From Crocinitomicaceae bacterium (lineage in GTDB: Bacteria; Bacteroidota; Bacteroidia; Flavobacteriales_D; Crocinitomicaceae): a stretch of 64,000 nt of DNA. Positions within the stretch are counted from its first letter, which is position 1; each line of letters opens with the position of its first letter. The stretch lies in NCBI GenBank assembly GCA_017983465.1, contig JAGOBK010000002.1, positions 62,001 to 126,000 of the forward strand, written 5' to 3'. The notes under the pieces are model-generated. The model was not told the DNA's origin, made no database searches, and saw only the letters and a program-made list of their open reading frames with translations. This document shows, in pieces, positions 53,476 through 62,532 of this stretch. Made by a program: the position numbers and the translations under genes.

Positions 53476-54663
53476 TTAAATTTCGTGGTGAATACTTTCA
53501 TCCAAAAATGGATGGTTGACAGGTGTTAAAGGCGATTTTGTTAAGTTTTTCAACACAGTGAATGCGAAGAATCCTAACATTAATAAAGCCATTCCAATCT
53601 CTAATGCTCCAATGCGTGCGTTTGCACCTAATGTTCCTGCCGAAACCATGATGTATACATCTAACCAGTGTCCAGTTAGGATAACCATTCCGACAAATGT
53701 TAAAATTCCAGCATTTCTCTTCGCGTCTCTTGACATTAAAATCAACATTGGGAAAGCGAAATTGATAATGAACATTGAAAAGTACAATACTTTAAAGTTT
53801 GCGATACGTGTCATGTAGTAAGCAACTTCTTCACCGATGTTTGCGTACCAGATCAACATGAATTGTGAGAACCATAGGTATGACCACAAGAACGAGGTAG
53901 CAAATGTCCATTTACCCAAATCGTGGATGTGAGAGTCATTTACTTTTTGTAAGTAACCTAATTTCTTCAAGTACAACGTTGTCAAAACTAAAACAACCAT
54001 CGTTGAACACCACATCCCTGCGAATGTATACCATCCGTAAAGTGTAGAGAACCAGTGAACATCAATTGACATCAACCAATCCCAAGAGGAAGTTGAGCTA
54101 AACACTGCGAAAAATACAAGGAACATTGCTCCTTTTTTGTAATTCTGGAAGTGAATATCAGTTCCACCGATACGATCCTCCTCAGCTGATCTCTTTTGGA
54201 AACCACGTAGGAAAATGATGTATGTAGCGAAATAAACAATTGTTCTAATCCAGAAGAAGATTGGATTTAAGTAAGCTGCTTTTCCTTGGATGATTTCATC
54301 GTGTGCCACAACTTTCGGGTCCATCCATAAATAGATATGAGCTCCTTGGTTTAAGGTAATCACTAATAAAACAAGTCCAAGAACACCCATTCCGTAAGGA
54401 ATAAATCCGGCAACTCCCTCAATGACTCTTTTAACTGATGCATACCATCCAGTTTCTGTTGCGTACTGAAGAGATAAGAAGAATAACGCTCCTAATCCAA
54501 GTGCGAAAAAGAAAAAACCACTGATTAATCCACTTGCTAGAAAACGTGTTAAGAAATGATGATCGCTCATGTTCATGAACACTCCGACGATGGTCAATAA
54601 CAATCCAACTCCCATGAGTCCGAAGGTTACATTTTTTGCTTTTTTGGTTATTTGAAATTCCAT
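53476..54663 (-). CDS. actF: Alternative complex III quinol-oxidising membrane subunit ActF
   Basis: 395 residues with about ten membrane helices; an NrfD-related protein matching the second membrane subunit of alternative complex III (quinol:cytochrome c/oxidase oxidoreductase). Recognised by WGWL-like helix ends (SSWDWLMSIDVHWFSTLYGW), WKWTFATSFLW-like WTFATSFLWSYLWFSQFML, quoted by its ends WTFAT and QFML, and its place between actE and ctaC. No cofactor ligands are expected. Confidence 0.9.
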   Translation of the reverse strand: MEFQITKKAKNVTFGLMGVGLLLTIVGVFMNMSDHHFLTRFLASGLISGFFFFALGLGALFFLSLQYATETGWYASVKRVIEGVAGFIPYGMGVLGLVLLVITLNQGAHIYLWMDPKVVAHDEIIQGKAAYLNPIFFWIRTIVYFATYIIFLRGFQKRSAEEDRIGGTDIHFQNYKKGAMFLVFFAVFSSTSSWDWLMSIDVHWFSTLYGWYTFAGMWCSTMVVLVLTTLYLKKLGYLQKVNDSHIHDLGKWTFATSFLWSYLWFSQFMLIWYANIGEEVAYYMTRIANFKVLYFSMFIINFAFPMLILMSRDAKRNAGILTFVGMVILTGHWLDVYIMVSAGTLGANARIGALEIGMALLMLGFFAFTVLKNLTKSPLTPVNHPFLDESIHHEI

Positions 54664-54675
54664 TTCTTAAATCGT

Positions 54676-55419
54676 TTATGGTTTAACAGCTGTTGTATCC
54701 GAAACTACAGCAGACATAACTGGTTTTCCGCTTGCATCAAATTTGCCATAATCCTTGTTTTGGAATTGACGAACGTAATGAATGAGTGTCCAAATTTCTT
54801 TCTTAGAAAGAATAGAACCGTGAGCACCCATATTCCCTTTACCGTAGTAAATTGAATAGAACATTTGTCCATCTGACAAATTAGCTAAGTTCGCATAGTT
54901 AGGAACTCCTACATACGCACCGCTAACAACCATTGGTCCATTACCATCTCCTTTTTCACCGTGACAGTGTTGACACATCGCAGTAAATAATTCCTTACCA
55001 TTCGCCATTAGTTTTTCTGCGTTTAAAGCAGTCATTCCTAATGCGTTTTTGTCCGCTACAGCCAATGCATACTCATCAGCAAGAGATACATCCACACCGT
55101 ATAAACCGTGAGATTCTCTGAATGCCACATTTGGTTTTCTAAAATATGGAAGCATTAATTTCACTTCTGAAGAATCCGTTCCGTAGTAAGGTATTGTATT
55201 TCTTGCTGGAATTCTAGCAGATAATTTTACTTTTTTCGATTCATCAATACGTCCTCTTACCTCACCATAATCAACGTATGGTTCGATAGAAGGTGTGCGA
55301 TACATATCAGGTGCGTATTCAAATCCGGGGCTATCAGCATCGGATTTACAAGAATTAAGCATCAATAATGATAACGTTAACGCAGACGTACCTATGATTG
55401 CAAAAACATTTCTTTTCAT
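54676..55419 (-). CDS. actE: Alternative complex III mono-haem cytochrome c lipoprotein ActE
   Basis: 247 residues. Signal peptide with a lipobox cysteine (LLMLNSCKS), then one haem c site CQHCH (about residue 147) and a likely axial methionine in NMGAHGS. This small cytochrome accepts electrons from ActA and is anchored by lipid at the periplasmic face. 14 bases after actD and 12 before actF. Confidence 0.92.
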   Translation of the reverse strand: MKRNVFAIIGTSALTLSLLMLNSCKSDADSPGFEYAPDMYRTPSIEPYVDYGEVRGRIDESKKVKLSARIPARNTIPYYGTDSSEVKLMLPYFRKPNVAFRESHGLYGVDVSLADEYALAVADKNALGMTALNAEKLMANGKELFTAMCQHCHGEKGDGNGPMVVSGAYVGVPNYANLANLSDGQMFYSIYYGKGNMGAHGSILSKKEIWTLIHYVRQFQNKDYGKFDASGKPVMSAVVSDTTAVKP

Positions 55420-55433
55420 CTTACGTTCGTTTC

Positions 55434-55970
55434 TTAATTAATTTCCTTTTTATCTAATTCGAAGAATCCTGTCTCCTTCAACATTTCATCAAGCTCTGCT
55501 TCAGAAATACCATGATTTTCATTCAAACGGATTTCCATAACAAACTTATCATCTGTTGTACGAGGATCTGGATTTTGAGCAGGCATTCCTGGCAATGTTT
55601 TATTTCTCAATAAATACGTGATTGCCATTCCGTGTGCAGCACATAATACCGTAAACTCAAAACTAATTGGAACGAAAGCCAACATATTATCTAAGTAGCT
55701 AAAGTTTGGTTTACCACCAATATTCATCGGCCAATCTGTTACCATAAAATAGCGCATTCCCAAGGTTGCAACTGTTAATCCAGTTAAACCATATAAGAAA
55801 GCCATGATTCCTAGTCGTGTATTCTTAACACCAATAATCGGATCGATTCCGTGAATTGGAAATGGAGAAAACACTTCAGAAATTTTGACGCCTTTCGAAA
55901 CGAGTTTTTTTGCACTGTCTTTCAATGCCTCGTCGTCGTCATACATTACATAAATTACTTTATCTGACAT
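55434..55970 (-). CDS. actD: Alternative complex III subunit ActD (DUF3341)
   Basis: 178 residues with two membrane helices (about 59-80 and 105-125) and a cytoplasmic N-terminal part (VIYVMYDDDEALKDSAKKLV, quoted by its ends VIYVM and KKLV). The HGIDPIIGVKNTRLG block is typical of DUF3341. Structural subunit without cofactors that clamps ActC. Between actC and actE with 10-14 base gaps. Confidence 0.92.
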   Translation of the reverse strand: MSDKVIYVMYDDDEALKDSAKKLVSKGVKISEVFSPFPIHGIDPIIGVKNTRLGIMAFLYGLTGLTVATLGMRYFMVTDWPMNIGGKPNFSYLDNMLAFVPISFEFTVLCAAHGMAITYLLRNKTLPGMPAQNPDPRTTDDKFVMEIRLNENHGISEAELDEMLKETGFFELDKKEIN

Positions 55971-55980
55971 ACCCTAGGGA

Positions 55981-57369
55981 TTAATGGTGTTTGTGATAAT
56001 CTGGTGATTCTTTGTACGATTGTCCTGATCCTTTCAAGATTGTTTTTACTTCGTTCAATGCCAATACTGGGAAGAAACGAGCAAACAATAAAAAGAATAC
56101 GAAGAACAATCCAATTGTTCCTACATACACACCGATATCGATGTGACTAGGGAAGTGCATACTCCATGCAGCTGGAATGTAGTCACGGTGAATAGAAGTC
56201 ACGATGATTACATAACGCTCGAACCACATCCCGATGTTTACTACAATCGAAATGAAGAATGTAAACAATAAGCTTCTTCTTAATTTAGGAATCCACATTA
56301 ACTGAGGTGAGATAACGTTACATGTCATCATTGACCAATATGCCCACCAGTAAGGACCAGTAGCACGGTTTATGAACGCATAAGATTCGTATTCTACTCC
56401 TGAGTACCAAGAAATGAATAACTCAGTGATGTATGCAGTACCTACAATGGATCCAGTTACCATGATGACAATGTTCATGTACTCCACGTGTTTTGTGTGG
56501 ATATATGCTTCAAGTCCCATTGCTTTTCTCATGACCAACAACAATGTTTGTACCATCGCGAATCCAGAGAATACCGCTCCCGCAACGAAGTATGGAGGGA
56601 AGATTGTTGTGTGCCATCCAGGAATAACGGAAGTAGCAAAGTCAAAAGATACAATCGAGTGAACCGAGAATACCAATGGTGTAGCCAAACCTGCAAGTAC
56701 CAATGATACTAATTCAAAACGATTCCAGTTTTTTGCTCTACCAGACCATCCGAAAGCCAAAATAGAATACATTTTCTTAGAAAGTGGTTTTTTCGCTCTA
56801 TCGCGAATCGTAGCGAAATCTGGAATTAATCCGATGTACCAGAATACCAATGAAACTGATAGATACGTAGAAATCGCGAATACGTCCCAAAGAAGTGGTG
56901 AGTTAAAGTTTACCCAAAGAGATCCAAATTGATTTGGTAAAGGTAATACCCAATATCCAACCCATAAACGACCCATGTGAATTAATGGAAATAATCCAGC
57001 CATAAATACGGCAAAGATTGTCATCGCCTCTGCTGAACGGTTAATCGCCATTCTCCATTTTTGGCGGAACAATAAAAGTACCGCGGAAATCAATGTTCCG
57101 GCGTGACCAATACCTACCCACCAAACGAAATTGGTAATATCCCAAGCCCATCCAATAGTTTTATTTAATCCCCATACACCGATACCTGTTCCTAGTAAGT
57201 ATAAAATACTACCTACTCCATACAATCCAATGATTAAGGCAATACCAAACAATGTGTACCACATTTTAGGTGCTTTATCCTCGATTGGACGACAAACATC
57301 TTCGGTAATGTCATGGTAGGTCTTGTGACCTAATATGAGGGGTTCTCTGATTGCTGCTTCCTTTTGCAT
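55981..57369 (-). CDS. actC: Alternative complex III quinol-oxidising membrane subunit ActC (NrfD/PsrC family)
   Basis: 462 residues, about ten membrane helices, NrfD/PsrC family. Family features: GVWGLNKTIGWAWDITNFVWWVGIGHAGTLIS (only the ends GVWGL and GHAGTLIS kept here), HSIVSFDFATSVIPGWHTTIFPPYF (ends HSIVS and FPPYF), MWFERYVIIVTSIHRDYIP (ends MWFER and DYIP). This subunit carries the quinol site and a proposed proton path. 17 bases after actB. Confidence 0.93.
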   Translation of the reverse strand: MQKEAAIREPLILGHKTYHDITEDVCRPIEDKAPKMWYTLFGIALIIGLYGVGSILYLLGTGIGVWGLNKTIGWAWDITNFVWWVGIGHAGTLISAVLLLFRQKWRMAINRSAEAMTIFAVFMAGLFPLIHMGRLWVGYWVLPLPNQFGSLWVNFNSPLLWDVFAISTYLSVSLVFWYIGLIPDFATIRDRAKKPLSKKMYSILAFGWSGRAKNWNRFELVSLVLAGLATPLVFSVHSIVSFDFATSVIPGWHTTIFPPYFVAGAVFSGFAMVQTLLLVMRKAMGLEAYIHTKHVEYMNIVIMVTGSIVGTAYITELFISWYSGVEYESYAFINRATGPYWWAYWSMMTCNVISPQLMWIPKLRRSLLFTFFISIVVNIGMWFERYVIIVTSIHRDYIPAAWSMHFPSHIDIGVYVGTIGLFFVFFLLFARFFPVLALNEVKTILKGSGQSYKESPDYHKHH

Positions 57370-57386
57370 TTCAGTTATTTAAGTGA

Positions 57387-60300
57387 TTAATGATGTTTGT
57401 TTCCTTCGTGTTTTTCAACTTGTAATTTACTTAACAAGTCATTCTCTTCGTTGCGCACTTTTACTTGGTACCAAACATTTGGTTTAACACCAACTTCTTC
57501 TAGTGCTTGATATGCTCTATCATTTTCAGATTTCGAACGAATCAATGATTTCATGTCATTCCAATCTCCTACGGTGATTGCATTTGTTGGACAAGAATCA
57601 GAACATGCTGTAGCGAATTCACCATCAACAATTTCTCTTGCTTCTTTCTTAGCAGATAATTTAGTCGATTGAATACGTTGTACACATAATGAACATTTCT
57701 CCATCACACCTCTTGTACGAACCGTAACATCTGGATTTAATACCATACGTCCTAAATCATCTTGAGCTGGATTGACCTCTGTCATCTTTTTGTAAGATGG
57801 GTAGTTAAACCAGTTGAATCGACGAACCTTGTATGGACAGTTGTTTGCACAATATCTTGTACCAATACAACGGTTGTACGCCATTTGATTTAATCCCTCG
57901 TTACTATGTGTAGTAGCTGCAACTGGACAAACCGTTTCACACGGAGCGTGGTTACAGTGGTGACACATTAATGGCATGTGAACTACCTTTGGATTTTCAG
58001 CAGCGTATTCAGCTTTATCAAAGGAGAACGTTTCTTTATCTTTTCTTGTTCCTACTGCAGCCTCTTCATCTGAAGCGAAGTAACGGTCAACACGCAACCA
58101 GTGCATTTCACGACCTCTTCTTACTTCATCCTTTCCAACTACTGGAACATTATTTTCTGATTGACAAGCGATTAAACATGTTCCACATCCGATACATGAA
58201 GAAAGATCAATGCTGATTCCCCAACGGTGACCAATTTTCTCTACTGGATGTGCATCCCATAAGTCAAACTCAGACATTGGAGCTTCCACGTGATTTCCGT
58301 GTTCATCCAATTTCTGTAAGGTATGTGGTGGGTTAAACGCACTTCTGTCTTTATTTTGGTAGATATCCAATGTTGTTTCACGAACAATTGAATAACGTCC
58401 CATTACCGTATGGTGAATTTGTGTTGCCGCGATTGGGTAAACACCTTCTGCAGAACCAATCGTTGCCGCTCCAGCGTATTCAAATGTCGCACCACTAGCA
58501 ACCATTGCAAAAACATTTGCTCCAATCGGCATGCGATTTCCAGCAGCGTTTAATTCATGTCCACCGTATTCTTTTGTTTGGAATGCTGCTTTACCAATTT
58601 TCTCTCCATTTGCTCCACGGCCATAACCTAATGCGATACCTATCGTTTTTAAGGCTTGTCCTGGCAAAGGATAAACTGGAAGTGTAACACTTTTACCATT
58701 TACTTTAACCGTAGTTAAGTTTAATCCATGCTCTTGATCGTATGTTGTTACGAAACCTTTCGCTTTCATATCAACTGGATTCATGGTAATGTAGTTATCC
58801 CAAGTTACTTTCGTAATTGGATCTGGCAACTCTTGCAACCATGGATTGTTTGCGTTTGCTCCTGTTCCGATACCTGCTTTTTGGTAGAAAGAAACTTCCC
58901 ACTCAGCTGACTTTGGTAAACTTCCGATTTTCGCATCTGCGTAAACCAAAGTGCTTGGAACAAGTGTTTGAGGCATCACACTGTTGTGGATAGCCATCGC
59001 GAAATCCGCAGTTGGGAACTTCGCAGCAAATGTTGCTTTGATGTAGTCATAAGCAACGGAAGAATCTTTTCCACCGCGTGTTGCTTTTCCATTCCAAACC
59101 AACATTGACTCCAATGCTGAAGCTGTTCCTTCACCTAGTGGACGAATCGTTGGTTGAGACAATGCGTATTCGCCTGCTTTTGCTTCAAAATCCGACCAAG
59201 ATTCCAATGCATGGAAACCAGGACAAACATATGAACAAAGAGAAGCTGTTTCATCTGCATATGCCGAAATAGCTACAGAAGTTTTAATTTTTTTCAATCC
59301 TTTTGCGAATGCATCACCGTTTGGCAATGTATAAACTGGATTCACATCCATCATCAAAAGAACATCTGGACCTGCTCCAGATAAAACATCCTTCACCAAT
59401 TTAGATACTTTCGCATCTTCAGATTGGAAAAGATTTATTGGATTCGATAAATCGATTGTTGTTCCGTAAGCCTGTAACATGTTATTCAACTTGTTAGTCA
59501 ACTGTTGAACGCCGATGTTATTTGAACCAGAAACGACTAAAGATTCTTTTTTAGATTTTTTAAGTGCTTTGATTGCTTGATCAGCTGCTACTTTCGCAGA
59601 TGCATTCAATTCAGCAGAAACACCTGCATTTCCACCTAATCCTTTAATGATATAAGCTAATACAGCTGCTTGTTCAGATGGCTTGATCATTCCACGGTAA
59701 TCCGCATTTGATCCTGTTACTGATAATACTGTTTCAAATTGAATGTGTTTTGACATCCATTCAGCATCTGGGTTGCGCGTTAATGCATACTGACCAGTAT
59801 ACTCAGTAGATAATAACCATGAATTCAAAAAGTCTGCATCAACAGAAACGATTGTTTTTGCTTTCGAAAAATCGTAACTAGGAATGATTCTAGATCCAAA
59901 GTTCGACATGTTTGCTTCACGCATACCAGCGTAAGAAACGGCATCGTATTGAATGTGTTGGAATTTACTTCCTGTTTCACCGTTCATTGAAACTGACATT
60001 TCAGCAATCGCGCGCTTCATAGAAGGACTGATCACTGTGTTTGTCAATAAGGTTACTGATTTAGCCGATTTAAGTGCAGACGAAATCGCTTTGTCAATAG
60101 AAGACCAAGCAGCATTTGATCCACCAGCAGTAGGTTGAGTCAAACGTTCGCTATCGTAAAGTCCAAGGACAGATGCAACGATTTGTGGGTTTACACCACC
60201 TTTGGTAAATCCGAAGTCTTTATTTCCTTTAATAAAGATCGGACGTGCCTCACGTGTCTTCACAAGGATACTCGCATATGAATTCCCATCGTAGTACGTA

Positions 60301-60587
60301 CTCGTATACCAAGTTGGCATACCAGGTGTGACATTTTCAGGTTTATTCACATAAGGTACAACCTTTGTAACAGGAGCCTCACAAGCCGCCAACGTTGCTG
60401 CAGCAACCGAGAATCCTAAAAATTTAAGGAAATCTCTTCTTGCAGTAGAAGTTTCAGCTAATTTTTCGTCAGATAAGAATTCCTCAACCGTTTGTTGATT
60501 CGGAAACTCTTGCTCTTTGTGCTTAATGAATTCAGGAGTCTCCTTTAATTCTTCAAGTCCTTTCCAATATTTTCTAGTCATTCCCAT
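57387..60587 (-). CDS. actB: Alternative complex III Fe-S subunit ActB (TAT-exported molybdopterin-oxidoreductase-like)
   Basis: 1066 residues. A twin-arginine signal (ARRDFLKFLGF; Arg50-Arg51) ends in a lipobox cysteine (Cys69). The first two thirds resemble molybdopterin oxidoreductases but without cofactor ligands, as known for ActB. The last third is a four-cluster ferredoxin domain: CIGCGTCLIAC (about 797-807), CHHCNHAPCETVCP (about 870-883), CIGTRYCANNCPY, and CSLCVQR plus CSDSCP, so probably three [4Fe-4S] and one [3Fe-4S]. Relays electrons from quinol to ActA. 33 bases after actA. Confidence 0.94.
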   Translation of the reverse strand: MGMTRKYWKGLEELKETPEFIKHKEQEFPNQQTVEEFLSDEKLAETSTARRDFLKFLGFSVAAATLAACEAPVTKVVPYVNKPENVTPGMPTWYTSTYYDGNSYASILVKTREARPIFIKGNKDFGFTKGGVNPQIVASVLGLYDSERLTQPTAGGSNAAWSSIDKAISSALKSAKSVTLLTNTVISPSMKRAIAEMSVSMNGETGSKFQHIQYDAVSYAGMREANMSNFGSRIIPSYDFSKAKTIVSVDADFLNSWLLSTEYTGQYALTRNPDAEWMSKHIQFETVLSVTGSNADYRGMIKPSEQAAVLAYIIKGLGGNAGVSAELNASAKVAADQAIKALKKSKKESLVVSGSNNIGVQQLTNKLNNMLQAYGTTIDLSNPINLFQSEDAKVSKLVKDVLSGAGPDVLLMMDVNPVYTLPNGDAFAKGLKKIKTSVAISAYADETASLCSYVCPGFHALESWSDFEAKAGEYALSQPTIRPLGEGTASALESMLVWNGKATRGGKDSSVAYDYIKATFAAKFPTADFAMAIHNSVMPQTLVPSTLVYADAKIGSLPKSAEWEVSFYQKAGIGTGANANNPWLQELPDPITKVTWDNYITMNPVDMKAKGFVTTYDQEHGLNLTTVKVNGKSVTLPVYPLPGQALKTIGIALGYGRGANGEKIGKAAFQTKEYGGHELNAAGNRMPIGANVFAMVASGATFEYAGAATIGSAEGVYPIAATQIHHTVMGRYSIVRETTLDIYQNKDRSAFNPPHTLQKLDEHGNHVEAPMSEFDLWDAHPVEKIGHRWGISIDLSSCIGCGTCLIACQSENNVPVVGKDEVRRGREMHWLRVDRYFASDEEAAVGTRKDKETFSFDKAEYAAENPKVVHMPLMCHHCNHAPCETVCPVAATTHSNEGLNQMAYNRCIGTRYCANNCPYKVRRFNWFNYPSYKKMTEVNPAQDDLGRMVLNPDVTVRTRGVMEKCSLCVQRIQSTKLSAKKEAREIVDGEFATACSDSCPTNAITVGDWNDMKSLIRSKSENDRAYQALEEVGVKPNVWYQVKVRNEENDLLSKLQVEKHEGNKHH

Positions 60588-60620
60588 GGTCTTTTCTTCG
60601 ACAAGAATATTATTAATTTA

Positions 60621-61964
60621 TTAATAGTGGCATTTAGCACATTCCCAACCTCCTAGTTCACTTACAGAGACTTTACCATCTTGGTAGTATTTCTTGTAAA
60701 GAGCTGGGTCTTTTTTCAAACGACGGTGAATTTCATCATAGTAAGCATTTTTACCATCACCGATTTTCACGTCTTTTTTACCGTGACATTCAATACACCA
60801 TCCCATTGTTAAAGTTGGTTTAGTTAATTGAACGTTGCCTTCGATTTTATTTAATTCAGAAACTGGTTGAACTTTCACCGCTTCGTTCATCACCTTCATA
60901 TCTCCGTGACATTGTTTACAATCCACACCACCAACAACTACGTGTTGAGAGTGATTGAAGTAAACGTGATCTGGAAGTACATGAACTTTATTCCAAACAA
61001 TAGGTTTAGTTTTTCCAGTATATTTTCCTGCTCCAGATGAAACATCCCATCCAGCCGCTGCATAAATTTTCTTGATTTCTCCAGCGAAAGGTTTTCCTTC
61101 TCCGTTGATTTGTTTGTGACAGTTCATACAAACGTTCACAGATGGAATTCCAGCTGATTTCGATTTAGTCACCGAATTGTGACAGTATTTACAGTCAATT
61201 CCATTCACCCCAGCGTGACGGTCGTGAGGGAAAGCAATCGGTTGAGATGGTTGGTAATCTTCCATCACATTGATGCGGTACAATCCTTGGAATAAAGTTA
61301 CGATCACAGCAATAACAGTCACAAGGGACGCAAGTCCAACCCACAATCTGTATTTCCATGCAATCGTACGTAATTCTTCTCCGTAAGTAAGTTTCTCTTG
61401 GTGCTCTGGATTATCCGAAGTAGCGATTTTCAATTGACGACGTACGCCACCAACTGCAAGAATCACCACAATAAAGATGACACCCATTACAATCCAAATC
61501 CATCCAACTGAACCTTCTTCTTCCATTGGATCCATTGGCGGAGCATTTGGGTCTGTTGGACCACCAGTTGTTGTTGCCGTTGCAGGATCTGGTTGTGCGT
61601 CGATCCAATCAAAAATGGAAATAATTTCCTCTGGTTTTAAATCAGGGAAAGCAGACATTGCTGTTGGAGACCATTTGGAAACTTCAGCAGCATACGGATC
61701 CGCAGCTACAGCACTTTGCCAATTGTTTACCCATTTGATGATGCTCCCTTCTTTCGCACCACCAGCAGCCCATTTGTCGCGAACCTGGAACAATTTTGGT
61801 CCAGTGCTATTCTTATGGGTTTGGTGACACGTAGCACATTTTGATTTGAAAAGTGCCTCTCCTTGAGCTTTTGAAAAGTTGGTCAAACCAACAAAGCCTA
61901 ACGTTAACGTAACGAACGCTACAGATTTTAAACGATTAAGCAACTGAATTCTAGATATTTCCAT
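60621..61964 (-). CDS. actA: Alternative complex III multihaem cytochrome c ActA with extra N-terminal haem domain
   Basis: 447 residues, six CXXCH sites: C43-H47, C258-H262, C279-H283, C349-H353, C390-H394 and C442-H446. The last five form the pentahaem core that gives ActA its role. The first lies in a separate cytochrome c domain (about 36-125; possible axial Met103), joined by a Pro/Thr-rich linker and two membrane helices (153-175, 206-228). A signal peptide ends at about 34 (SKAQG). First gene of the act-cta operon. Confidence 0.93.
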   Translation of the reverse strand: MEISRIQLLNRLKSVAFVTLTLGFVGLTNFSKAQGEALFKSKCATCHQTHKNSTGPKLFQVRDKWAAGGAKEGSIIKWVNNWQSAVAADPYAAEVSKWSPTAMSAFPDLKPEEIISIFDWIDAQPDPATATTTGGPTDPNAPPMDPMEEEGSVGWIWIVMGVIFIVVILAVGGVRRQLKIATSDNPEHQEKLTYGEELRTIAWKYRLWVGLASLVTVIAVIVTLFQGLYRINVMEDYQPSQPIAFPHDRHAGVNGIDCKYCHNSVTKSKSAGIPSVNVCMNCHKQINGEGKPFAGEIKKIYAAAGWDVSSGAGKYTGKTKPIVWNKVHVLPDHVYFNHSQHVVVGGVDCKQCHGDMKVMNEAVKVQPVSELNKIEGNVQLTKPTLTMGWCIECHGKKDVKIGDGKNAYYDEIHRRLKKDPALYKKYYQDGKVSVSELGGWECAKCHY

Positions 61965-62022
61965 GTATAAACTACTAATTCACTCTTAAAAATAGTGCGG
62001 TCAACCCGCTTTTTATCGGTGT

Positions 62023-62055
62023 CAAAATTAGGTCAATCATGGCATTTTATGACAA
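62023..62055 (-). promoter_or_regulatory. Promoter of the act-cta respiratory operon
   Basis: On the minus strand TTG (62053-62055), 22-base spacer, TAATTTTG (62023-62030). The -7 match is exact. The leader would be about 50 bases and includes a weak 4-bp GCGG/CCGC hairpin. Confidence 0.48.
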
Positions 62056-62136
62056 TTTCGTGACAAAAAAAGTATAAAAAAAGCTAATTTAAAATCATTC
62101 TAAATAGTCTCTTTTATTCATGAAGATGGAAATAAC

Positions 62137-62144
62137 TAATTTTG
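62137..62144 (+). promoter_or_regulatory. -7 element of the SPOR gene, four bases from the start codon
   Basis: TAATTTTG-ACTG-ATG on the plus strand; exact TAnnTTTG match, predicting a transcript that begins at the start codon. The -33 region is T-rich (TTTT near 62112-62115) but not a clean match. Confidence 0.45.
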
Positions 62145-62148
62145 ACTG

Positions 62149-62529
62149 ATGAAAACAAGAAAATTCCTATTTATCCTTTTTCTAGCAACCCCTATGTTGA
62201 TAGAACATATTTATGCCCAAGTAAGCATTGAAGCGGACGAAAGAATTGAGCAACAAATTACCAAAAAAGCCAATAAACAAATGTCTGGATATCGCTTGCA
62301 AATATGTTTTGACTCGGATAAATCGATCATTGATGAAGCAAGAAACCGCTTTATCAGTATGTATCCAAAAATTGATACCTATGTAACATTTGAAGCGCCG
62401 AACTTCAATCTAATGGTGGGTGATTTTCGAACGCTTATTGAGGCCGAAAGGATTCAAGCGGAAATTCATGGAAAATTTACGGTGGTTATCGTGCACAAAA
62501 CACAAATTAATTTACCACGTATTGATTAA
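62149..62529 (+). CDS. Exported SPOR-domain protein
   Basis: 126 residues: signal peptide (MKTRKFLFILFLATPMLIEHIYAQ; cleavage near 24), then a SPOR domain over the rest (GYRLQICFDSDKSIIDEARN, TYVTFEAPNFNLMVGDFRTL, EIHGKFTVVIVHKTQI, each quoted as a separate block). SPOR domains bind denuded glycan strands and often mark division-site proteins. No other domain is present. Stop is 3 bases from the convergent thiL stop. Confidence 0.88.
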   Translation: MKTRKFLFILFLATPMLIEHIYAQVSIEADERIEQQITKKANKQMSGYRLQICFDSDKSIIDEARNRFISMYPKIDTYVTFEAPNFNLMVGDFRTLIEAERIQAEIHGKFTVVIVHKTQINLPRID

Positions 62530-62532
62530 GAA

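Noticed and set aside
57387..60587. ActB as a molybdenum enzyme
   Set aside because: The molybdopterin-oxidoreductase-like part of ActB proteins lacks cofactor; the actA-F order makes its identity clear.
61987..62015. GCGG/CCGC hairpin in the act operon leader as a regulator
   Set aside because: The stem is only 4 bp with no U-tract or conserved flank visible; too weak to call.
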